11,713 nucleotides of DNA from an uncultured Armatimonadota bacterium (GTDB taxonomy: Bacteria; Armatimonadota; Armatimonadia; Armatimonadales; Armatimonadaceae), in NCBI GenBank assembly GCA_903915615.1, contig CAIWTR010000073.1:1-11713 (forward strand), written 5' to 3'. The position numbers were made by a program, and so were the translations under genes. Shown in pieces: positions 1-5,903 of the stretch (position 1 is its first letter; the number at the start of each line of letters is the position of its first letter). The notes under the pieces were generated by a model, which ran no database searches, had not been told where the DNA came from, and saw only the letters and a program-made list of their open reading frames with translations.

Positions 1-423
1 ATTACGCAGCGACGATTGACTCGCTTTGCTGAAACAGACTTGCGCATCGTCAAGAAACCGCGGCACTGGCTGGTCGCATCCCCGGATGGCAGTACGCTTG
101 CGGTGCTCCTACAACAAAAGAGCAATCCACCTCAGCTCTTTACGTTGGACGTTGTGACGCAGAAACTTACGCAGCGTACTTTGATAGCGGGTGGCATCCG
201 CACAGCCATTTCATGGAGCAAGGATGGCGGATTGATTGCATTCGGCTCGGAAACAGTAGTCTATGCACTCGATACGCTGACGTGGAAGGTCAGGGAAGTC
301 GCAGAAGTTCAGGATGGCACATTGTTGCCACTCGTTTGTTGCATCTCACCGGATGCCAAGCAAATTGCAGTTCAAATACGCGATGGCGAGACAAATCACA
401 TCGGAATCGCGACGGTGAGGTAA
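1..423 (+). CDS. C-terminal part of a TolB/YidR-like beta-propeller protein (5' end outside window)
   Basis: The reading frame is open from base 1 with no stop, so the true start is probably upstream; the TTG at 16 is only the first possible start inside the window. The visible ~140 residues contain propeller-blade signatures: ASPDGSTLAVLL, a tryptophan/SKDGG repeat (SWSKDGGLIAF) and CISPDAKQIAV, spaced like blades of TolB/WD40-like repeats. The wording around RHWLVASPDGS recalls the DUF3748 (YidR) family, which I recall lying near the galactonate genes in E. coli; that resemblance is from memory and not tested. No membrane segment is visible in this part. The stop TAA lies 4 bp before the next ATG, and the end of this gene supplies that gene's ribosome binding site, so the two are probably co-expressed. 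Fold assignment is fairly safe; the molecular role is unknown. Confidence 0.6.
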   Translation: MTQRRLTRFAETDLRIVKKPRHWLVASPDGSTLAVLLQQKSNPPQLFTLDVVTQKLTQRTLIAGGIRTAISWSKDGGLIAFGSETVVYALDTLTWKVREVAEVQDGTLLPLVCCISPDAKQIAVQIRDGETNHIGIATVR

Positions 424-427
424 TCAA

Positions 428-736
428 ATGACTCTCAAAGCGCTGCTGTTATCGGATGACCTCAAACACCTCTACGAAGTGATTGTTCCAAAGTGCGACC
501 ATTCCGCGGGCGCTTCATCACCCGATGTAATCGAACGGTTGACGTTCCTCTACGAAGCCTATCGCTCGCACGAAACCGCCCAGGTCACAGCATTGCTTGA
601 CAGTGTTCGCACAGGACTTTGGCAGGACCATCCGTATTTTGCAACATTCGCAGAAACCGTGATTGAAGCCTATTGGACGAGTGACACCGGACTTGCCGCA
701 GTCGGGTTCAACCGGACGAAGTTAGTTAGTAGTTGA
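428..736 (+). CDS. Small protein resembling gluconate 2-dehydrogenase subunit 3
   Basis: This is a 102-residue soluble protein with no signal peptide or membrane segment. The pattern fits the small, mostly helical subunit-3 family that accompanies GMC-type sugar dehydrogenases: an early helix ending in LYEVIVP, a middle region PDVIERLTFLYEAY, and a C-terminal block HPYFATFAETVIEAYWTS followed by GLAAVGF, like the family's FF..L...GYYTS..G....GY ending. It is shorter than usual members and lacks the Tat leader many have. The ATG is preceded by GAGGT with a 6-nt spacer, embedded in the end of the upstream gene. No GMC catalytic subunit is visible in the window. The 3' end overlaps the convergent surE stop by 11 bp. 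It could instead be an uncharacterised partner of the upstream propeller protein. Confidence 0.5.
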   Translation: MTLKALLLSDDLKHLYEVIVPKCDHSAGASSPDVIERLTFLYEAYRSHETAQVTALLDSVRTGLWQDHPYFATFAETVIEAYWTSDTGLAAVGFNRTKLVSS

Positions 737-1523
737 TATTCCACTCACGCAAATGCGTAAGGACATCATGCCGCGTAAGGTCAAGATGCAGAGGCGTAAC
801 AGATATTCGGTTATTCTTTACTGCGTAGACATCCGTGCCGGGGATGGGCTCAACGTCTACCGGTTTCCCGCCAATCCAGAAGTAGGCTGAGCCATGTGGA
901 TCAACACGTGCCTCATGTTTATCTTCATAGTGCCTCTCACCCTGGCGGGTAACCTCAGCAGAGACCTCACTCGCAGGCAGATTTGGCACGTTTACATTGA
1001 GGAGACAGCCAGCAGGCAACGGGTTTGCCATCAGCTGTGGAACGATGACCTGTGCGACGAAATCGCCGGCTGTCTCCCAGTGTGGCGCTGGATCAAAGGA
1101 TGCCAACGAAACAGCAACCGCCTGGAAACCGTTTACAACCCCTTCCATCGCCGCAGCAACAGTACCCGAGTACGTTGTGTCCCAGCCAAGGTTTGGCCCG
1201 TGGTTGATGCCACTCACGACGCAGTCAAACCGATTGCCTTGCATCAGCTGTGTGACCCCCATAAGCACGCAGTCAGCAGGCATGCCGCTGCACGCATAGG
1301 CCGGAGAACCATCGTGGAGAGCGACCTCTTTCAATCGTAGCGGCTTATGCAGCGTGATAGAGTGTCCGGTTGCCGATCGGGGGCGATCCGGTGCACAAAC
1401 GGTCACTGTGTGGCCTGCGGCGGCCAGTGAGCGGCGCATCGCCAAGATTCCAGGTGCGTGAACACCATCATCATTTGAAAGCAGTATATTGAGGGGTCGA
1501 TTCATGCCGGCGGATACTACCAT
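726..1523 (-). CDS. surE: 5'/3'-nucleotidase SurE
   Basis: SurE is a metal-dependent phosphatase that removes phosphate from nucleoside 5'- and 3'-monophosphates in the cytoplasm and is linked to stationary-phase survival. The 265-residue protein has the family landmarks: NILLSNDDG near the N-terminus (Asp18 and Asp19, metal ligands), RSATGHSITL (Ser50), and SGINHGPN (Asn107), followed by the GWDTTYSGTVAAAMEG substrate loop. Length matches the family. I chose the ATG at 1521-1523 because GGGGTGAG lies directly upstream, overlapping the TAG stop of the peptidase gene; a second ATG six codons later (1503-1505) has no good ribosome site. The gap to the upstream peptidase gene is 10 nt, so the two are almost certainly one transcript. 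It ends convergently inside the last codons of the plus-strand gene. Confidence 0.95.
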   Translation of the reverse strand: MVVSAGMNRPLNILLSNDDGVHAPGILAMRRSLAAAGHTVTVCAPDRPRSATGHSITLHKPLRLKEVALHDGSPAYACSGMPADCVLMGVTQLMQGNRFDCVVSGINHGPNLGWDTTYSGTVAAAMEGVVNGFQAVAVSLASFDPAPHWETAGDFVAQVIVPQLMANPLPAGCLLNVNVPNLPASEVSAEVTRQGERHYEDKHEARVDPHGSAYFWIGGKPVDVEPIPGTDVYAVKNNRISVTPLHLDLTRHDVLTHLREWNINY

Positions 1524-1533
1524 ATTCTCACCC

Positions 1534-2820
1534 CTAAATAGCAATATCAGACTCGCTTGCCCAAATGGCAATCGTTGCGAGTGAAGCAGTACAACGTCGG
1601 AAATCCACTGGGTTTATCTTGTCAACGGTATCGGCATGTGTGTGATGTACATTCCAATATTCAGTTGTATCGGTATTCAAGCCTGCTGTAGGGTACCCAA
1701 GGGCACCCGTTGGTCCCACATCTGCCCCACCCCCGCCATTCGTAACAGCAACTCCCAGACGATCCTGTAGGAATGGCTTCAGTTCAGCCTCAATCGCACG
1801 AAAGTTAATCTCGTTCTTGGTCGTAATTCCGACGGCCAGTGGGTTTCCGACGCCACTATCGGATTCAACGAGCAAGCGATGAACCTCACGAACCGCCTTT
1901 ACGCGGGCTGCGTATTCGATGCCTCCACGGGTTCCATTTTCTTCATTGACCCAGAATGCAACGCGTATTGTGCGCCGCGGACGCCACCCTCCACGTTTTA
2001 GGTGCATGAGTGCCTCCCACGCAGCACAACACCCACCTGCATCATCGTTCGCCCCTTGACCAACATCCCAGCTGTCAATATGCCCACCGAGGACAACGAT
2101 TTCATCGGGATACTTGCTACCCCTAATATCTGCCCAGATATTGGATGAGCGTCTGTCAGGCCGCATATGGGCTTGCATTTTGAGACGCACCATCGGTTTG
2201 TCACCGGAATCATAGAGACGTTGCAGCAGCTCGGCACCCTCTATGGACACCGCACAGGTTGGTATCTTGACGACATCATCCTCGTAGAACATCGCACCCG
2301 TATGGGGTGTTTGTAGTGACTTCGGTCCTACACTGCGCACGATCGCTGCCACGGCGCCAGCTTTCGCGGCAGCCACAGCACCTTTTGCACGATATTGCAC
2401 GGTAGCTCCGTAGGTCGTAAAGGGAACATTGAACAGCACGACTTTTCCTCGCACCATGTCAGCCTTTGCGGCAAGGTCAGAGAAGTCCATCACCGGTACA
2501 ACGGGCGCAACAAGTCCCCGACTGCTGGTTCCGATACTTCCGCCAAGACCAAGCATCGCCAGCGGCGTCTGTCTTGGGGTTACAAGCTCCAGCGATTCCT
2601 TGCCCCGTTCCCAGCGAGGCACCATGACCGGTTGGCGTGTAACGGAATCAAAGCCATCCTGACGAAGCGTCTTTTCGAGCCAATTGAGTGCACGCTCGAG
2701 GGAGTCGGAACCACTAAGGCGATGCCCATAGCGGTCGCAGAGGGTGACAAGTCGGTCCATTGCTCTCTTGTCGCTCTGGATGCTGGCTTGTACATCGAGT
2801 ATGTGCTGCGTCATCGTCAT
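1534..2820 (-). CDS. M28-family zinc metallopeptidase (carboxypeptidase Q/aminopeptidase-like)
   Basis: The product is a 428-residue co-catalytic di-zinc exopeptidase. It carries an inserted PA-like domain (about residues 95-215, FNVPFTTYG, AKAGAVAAIVRSVG) and a C-terminal M28 catalytic domain. The five-ligand set is visible: His247 in GGHIDSWD, the Asp259/260 pair in GANDDAGG, Glu293/Glu294 in NEENG (general base and ligand), Asp321 in ESDSG, and His393 in HHTHADT. Close relatives such as carboxypeptidase Q are normally secreted, but this N-terminus (MTMTQHILDVQ) has no signal peptide, so a cytoplasmic role is inferred. The ATG at 2818-2820 is chosen because a promoter ends 6 nt upstream of it and no Shine-Dalgarno sequence exists; a GTG seven codons earlier (2839-2841) lies inside that promoter's spacer. 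surE follows after 10 nt. The exact substrate is unknown. Confidence 0.9.
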   Translation of the reverse strand: MTMTQHILDVQASIQSDKRAMDRLVTLCDRYGHRLSGSDSLERALNWLEKTLRQDGFDSVTRQPVMVPRWERGKESLELVTPRQTPLAMLGLGGSIGTSSRGLVAPVVPVMDFSDLAAKADMVRGKVVLFNVPFTTYGATVQYRAKGAVAAAKAGAVAAIVRSVGPKSLQTPHTGAMFYEDDVVKIPTCAVSIEGAELLQRLYDSGDKPMVRLKMQAHMRPDRRSSNIWADIRGSKYPDEIVVLGGHIDSWDVGQGANDDAGGCCAAWEALMHLKRGGWRPRRTIRVAFWVNEENGTRGGIEYAARVKAVREVHRLLVESDSGVGNPLAVGITTKNEINFRAIEAELKPFLQDRLGVAVTNGGGGADVGPTGALGYPTAGLNTDTTEYWNVHHTHADTVDKINPVDFRRCTASLATIAIWASESDIAI

Positions 2821-2969
2821 GTGTGCATTGTAGGTGACCACGAATCCATTGTCGAAGTTACCCGCACGACCGTGATCGTAAGAATGGTTTCATTTGGAAA
2901 GTCATGACCGCACCGACGCGGACATCAACGACAGTTTGATGCTTTGAGAACCAATGCCTGCAGACAAAC
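2821..2969. other. Intergenic region between the sugar-acid operon and the peptidase operon
   Basis: This 149-bp gap between two genes on the minus strand contains no convincing coding frame. It holds the peptidase promoter (2827-2855) and a perfect 6-bp inverted repeat, CATCAA (2923-2928) and TTGATG (2936-2941), with a 7-nt spacer. The repeat is not followed by a T-run on either strand, so it is a poor intrinsic terminator; an operator or chance are both possible. Confidence 0.5.
2827..2855 (-). promoter_or_regulatory. Candidate sigma-70 promoter giving a leaderless peptidase-surE mRNA
   Basis: On the minus strand, TCGACA (2855-2850) and TACAAT (2832-2827) are separated by exactly 17 bp, each matching the consensus at five of six positions. 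The -10 box ends 6 nt before the peptidase ATG, so transcription would be expected to begin at the A of the start codon. No Shine-Dalgarno sequence is present. Box matches and spacing are seen directly; leaderless transcription is inferred. Confidence 0.55.
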
Positions 2970-4157
2970 TTAGGGAAGGATTGTTGATGGCGTAAGCTTT
3001 TGCGTGGTTACGATGTGCCGTTCGATGGCATCCAGGTCCGGGTCAATCCCCCAGCCCGGCCCCTTGGGAATCGTCATCAGACCATCCTCAAGACGTAGCA
3101 TGCCTCCGGAGAGATGATCCCTCAGAGGGTCTCTCAGGCCATCCCTGCGCAGAAGTGGCGGTGGCGCTTCGGTACGTCCAGGTTGCCGGATATCGGTTGC
3201 GAGGAAGTGCATCGCAGCAGCCACCCCGATCGCGTTACCCGTTGCGATTGGAGAGACATTGATGCCGTGTGCGGATGCCAATGCGCGTATCCGAAGCGCT
3301 TCTGTCGGTCCGCCGCACCATGCCAGATGAACATGAGCAACGTGAACACACCGCGTACGCAGAAGATTTTCAAACTCGGTTCTTGTCTGTAGAAGACGTC
3401 CTGCTGCAAGGGGCATCCGCACGGACGCGGCCAAATGCGTGTACAGATCCGGCATATCCGCAGGAACGGGATCTTCGAACACAGAGAAGCGGTTTTCTTC
3501 CAGAAGCCGACCGATAGCAATCGCTTCCGGGAGGTCATAGGCGCCATGTGCTTCGGCCGTGAATGCCGTCTCAGGTAGCGCGTTACGCAGTCCCACAATG
3601 AGTGCTTTGTCCTGCGTGAGATTTCTTCCAAACTGTACAGCAATGGCTCGGTAGCCGTTTTCGACCAATGCTCGAGCCTCATCAACCAACCGAGGTATGC
3701 GGTCAACTTCTGGTCCATCGGTTGAATACAAGCCAATCGCAGCGCAAGGCAATTTCTCTCGGTGGATGCCACCAAAAAGGTCACCAGCACGAATCTCTAA
3801 CGTCCTAGCACGTAAGTCCCAGATCGCCATGTCAAGACCGCTGATTGCGCCCATCATGGCACCACGCCGGCCATGTGGCTGAGCAGCAAGCCACATCGCT
3901 TGCCAGAGTCGCTCATGGTTTAGTGCGCACTGACCAAAAAGGATTGGGGCCAGGCGTTCTTTGATGAGTACTTCAGCAGCTTCCGGAAAACCGCCACACT
4001 CTCCCCAACCTGTGCGACCATCGGCTGTGTCCACCGCAACAAGCAACGACTCTCTGCGGTACGTCTTACCGTGGGGCGTGCCAATGGGTTCCCAGAGCCT
4101 CGCTGAAAGGCGGTAAGTACGAACTCCAGCGATCGGCGCATCTACCACTACGAGCAC
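2970..4157 (-). CDS. Enolase-superfamily (mandelate racemase/dehydratase-like) protein with degenerate active site
   Basis: The 395-residue protein has the complete two-domain architecture: N-terminal capping domain (about 1-130, with GWGECGGFPEA and AISGLDMAIWDL) and a C-terminal barrel. Aligned by eye to mandelate racemase, the segment YRAIAVQFG matches FRAVKTKIG without gaps, but the two catalytic lysines become Ala173 and Gln175. The first metal ligand Asp is Glu202 (AEAHGAY, with His204 in the Asn position, as in some aldonate dehydratases). Glu228 (FEDP) is kept. The third ligand Glu is Arg254 (AAGRLL), the dyad Asp is His277, and the dyad His is Ile304. Loss of the third ligand and the dyad argues against ordinary superfamily chemistry. 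The gene is intact and overlaps the aldolase gene by 10 bp. The GTG at 4157 follows AAGG; a GTG at 4148 overlapping the aldolase TAG is an alternative. Position in the operon suggests an aldonate-related role, but activity cannot be assumed. Confidence 0.85.
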   Translation of the reverse strand: MLVVVDAPIAGVRTYRLSARLWEPIGTPHGKTYRRESLLVAVDTADGRTGWGECGGFPEAAEVLIKERLAPILFGQCALNHERLWQAMWLAAQPHGRRGAMMGAISGLDMAIWDLRARTLEIRAGDLFGGIHREKLPCAAIGLYSTDGPEVDRIPRLVDEARALVENGYRAIAVQFGRNLTQDKALIVGLRNALPETAFTAEAHGAYDLPEAIAIGRLLEENRFSVFEDPVPADMPDLYTHLAASVRMPLAAGRLLQTRTEFENLLRTRCVHVAHVHLAWCGGPTEALRIRALASAHGINVSPIATGNAIGVAAAMHFLATDIRQPGRTEAPPPLLRRDGLRDPLRDHLSGGMLRLEDGLMTIPKGPGWGIDPDLDAIERHIVTTQKLTPSTILP

Positions 4158-4795
4158 CGTGCCTTGGCAACGGCATCAACATAGGACTGCGCCCTCTTGG
4201 TAATAGCATCTGCATCACGACTGGACAGAAGCGCTTCACTGACTAGGTTGCTTCCTGCAGCAACGGCTACACACCCAGCGGCAAACAGCTCGGGGATGGT
4301 CGTGATGTCTACGCCTCCGGTCGGGATGATCCTAAGGTGCGGCAGGGGCGCAAGCAGCGCCTTGATGTACTTAGCGCCAAGTGTCTCGGCGGGAAACAGC
4401 TTTACAAAATCGGCACCGGCATCGTGAGCGGTCTGTGCCTCTGTAGGTGTGAAGGCCCCGCAGACAATCGGCAAGTCGGCATCATTACAGGCCTTGATCA
4501 CAGCGGTGTTCAAGATTGGCGTGACGACAAACTGAGCGCCTGCATCGACGGCAGCCAACACATGATCGACCGTGAGGACGCTTCCGATACCCATCGTGAT
4601 GTTGGGAAGCTGTTCACGAACTTTGGATACTAAATCTAATGCACCAGGAGTGGTCAAAGTTGCTTCGACAATATTGCAGCCACCGACACCGAGAGCAGCT
4701 ACGGCTTCAAAACAATAATCATCCGATTTCGAACGCACAATCGCGACAAGTCCAGCGGTGAAAATGTTATCGGAGACCCATTTTCTGTTTGTCAT
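4148..4795 (-). CDS. 2-keto-3-deoxy-6-phosphogluconate-type aldolase (Eda/DgoA family)
   Basis: This 215-residue class I aldolase cleaves 2-keto-3-deoxy-6-phospho sugar acids to pyruvate and glyceraldehyde 3-phosphate in the cytoplasm. The family's active-site elements are all present: Glu44 in NIVEATLTT (proton shuttle), the glycine loop GIGSVLT, the VVTP strand, FTPTEA, the Schiff-base Lys132 in FVKLFPAE, and the phosphate-binding PTGGV at 158-162. Length is normal. The ATG is preceded by GGGGA at a somewhat long 10-nt distance. It lies 47 bp after the kinase gene and overlaps the following enolase-superfamily gene by 10 bp, so translation of the two is likely coupled. Context with a KDG kinase indicates that it acts on phosphorylated KDG or KDGal; the sequence does not tell gluconate from galactonate stereochemistry. 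Confidence 0.92.
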   Translation of the reverse strand: MTNRKWVSDNIFTAGLVAIVRSKSDDYCFEAVAALGVGGCNIVEATLTTPGALDLVSKVREQLPNITMGIGSVLTVDHVLAAVDAGAQFVVTPILNTAVIKACNDADLPIVCGAFTPTEAQTAHDAGADFVKLFPAETLGAKYIKALLAPLPHLRIIPTGGVDITTIPELFAAGCVAVAAGSNLVSEALLSSRDADAITKRAQSYVDAVAKARCS

Positions 4796-4842
4796 AGATA
4801 TGTATTCCCCACTCAGGTGCGTCTACTACGTTGAAATTTATT

Positions 4843-5853
4843 CTACCGGACGACACCCGATGTTGAATCAGCAAATAGCAGCTGCTCGACATCCGAGCGA
4901 GAAAAGGTGCAAAAGTCGCCTCGAATGCCATGCTTAAGAGCAAGTGCGGCAGCGCCGAAGTCGAGACAGTGCTGCATCGCCATTCCGTTCATCCATTGTG
5001 AGAAGAATGCACCAGCAAACGCATCCCCGCCGCCAACCCTCTCCACCATCGGTATCACCCGCCGCTCACTTTGAAACGTCCGACCATTGCCATCACACGC
5101 AACAACACTCCACGCATCATGCGTTTCATCCACTGCGCGCCGTCTGCTGACAATGACATTTGAAAGCCCGGTAAATCGCTGATGTAAATCGTTCGCCTTG
5201 TCGGTATCCGCTTCAGCCGTGCAGCCAAACAGCATCCGGGCATGGTTTTCATTACAAATCAATGTGTCGACATAGCAAAGCAACGGGCTGATCCCACTCG
5301 CGGCAGCATCAGCTGACCAGAGTTTCATCCGGTAATTGACGTCCATCGACACGTGTATTGCACGGTCCTTGCACTTTTCTAGGACCCTGACCAGTGTCAC
5401 AGCAGCCTCGCCGCCGATTGCAATCGTGATGCCCGTAAAGTGGAAATGCGTCACGTTTTCCAGCATCGCGTCGATATCGCTATCCGAAGGCGACCATTTT
5501 GTAACTGCGGATCCTGCCCGGTCATAAATGACGGATGCTGGTTGAAGTCCTGTTGCAGATTCAACAAAATAGATTCCGATTCTGCCGGGGATACACTTAA
5601 TTTGTTCCGTATCGACCCCAGCAGCTCTTATCTTCATGATGGCGGCTTTTCCAAGGGCGTTGTCAGGTAGCGCTGTTACGTAGCGCGCATGGCTCCCCAT
5701 CATGGATGCTGCTACGGCAACATTGCATTCAGCGCCTCCAAATGCGAGGTCTGCACCGGTCGCCGTGATCAACCTGCCATCCCCGGCAGGTGAAATGCGC
5801 AACATTAACTCTCCAAAGGTCATCAGCATCGGCATATCTCCACAATAACGCAT
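4843..5853 (-). CDS. 2-keto-3-deoxygluconate kinase, PfkB family
   Basis: The 336-residue ribokinase-fold enzyme phosphorylates 2-keto-3-deoxy sugar acids with ATP, feeding the aldolase encoded next. Family evidence is an N-terminal TFGELMLRISP, the substrate-binding GGAECNVAVA (39-48), the KDG-kinase signatures IYDRAGSA (109-116) and DVNYRMKLW (171-179), and the PfkB ATP/anion-hole motif VGGGDAFAGAF with catalytic Asp277. DVNYR and the YDRAGSA stretch favour KDG kinase over fructokinase or ribokinase. I chose the ATG at 5851-5853, which has AAGGGG six nt upstream. The upstream GTG at 5868 overlaps that site, and an ATG at 5829, preceded by GGAG, is a realistic alternative that begins closer to the usual family start. 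It is the first gene of the three-gene sugar-acid operon and is divergent from ffh. Confidence 0.9.
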   Translation of the reverse strand: MRYCGDMPMLMTFGELMLRISPAGDGRLITATGADLAFGGAECNVAVAASMMGSHARYVTALPDNALGKAAIMKIRAAGVDTEQIKCIPGRIGIYFVESATGLQPASVIYDRAGSAVTKWSPSDSDIDAMLENVTHFHFTGITIAIGGEAAVTLVRVLEKCKDRAIHVSMDVNYRMKLWSADAAASGISPLLCYVDTLICNENHARMLFGCTAEADTDKANDLHQRFTGLSNVIVSRRRAVDETHDAWSVVACDGNGRTFQSERRVIPMVERVGGGDAFAGAFFSQWMNGMAMQHCLDFGAAALALKHGIRGDFCTFSRSDVEQLLFADSTSGVVR

Positions 5854-5903
5854 AACAATCCCCTTCACGGTAAAATTCGCGTTTGGAAGACCAAAGGTGA
5901 CTC
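5854..5903. promoter_or_regulatory. Divergent intergenic region between KDG kinase and ffh
   Basis: Only 50 bp separate the two divergent starts. It contains the kinase ribosome site (AAGGGG on the minus strand, 5865-5860), the ffh ribosome site (AAAGGTG just before the ATG), and TAAAAT at 5871-5876 on the plus strand, a possible -10 box for ffh about 28 nt before its ATG. I find no good -35 partner for it. Promoters for both operons must lie here or inside the opposing coding sequences. Confidence 0.35.

Noticed and set aside
2395..2907. A 170-codon plus-strand open frame opposite the M28 peptidase
   Set aside because: It covers the conserved peptidase gene and its promoter, shows no domain, and has no supporting ribosome site.
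2923..2941. CATCAA/TTGATG inverted repeat as a terminator of the sugar-acid operon
   Set aside because: The stem is only 6 bp, A/T-rich, and lacks a following T-run on the minus strand.
3134..3790. A 218-codon minus-strand frame inside the enolase-superfamily gene, considered as a sign of a frameshift
   Set aside because: The main frame is continuous with superfamily motifs from start to end, so the second frame is only a shadow and the missing catalytic residues are not due to a frameshift.
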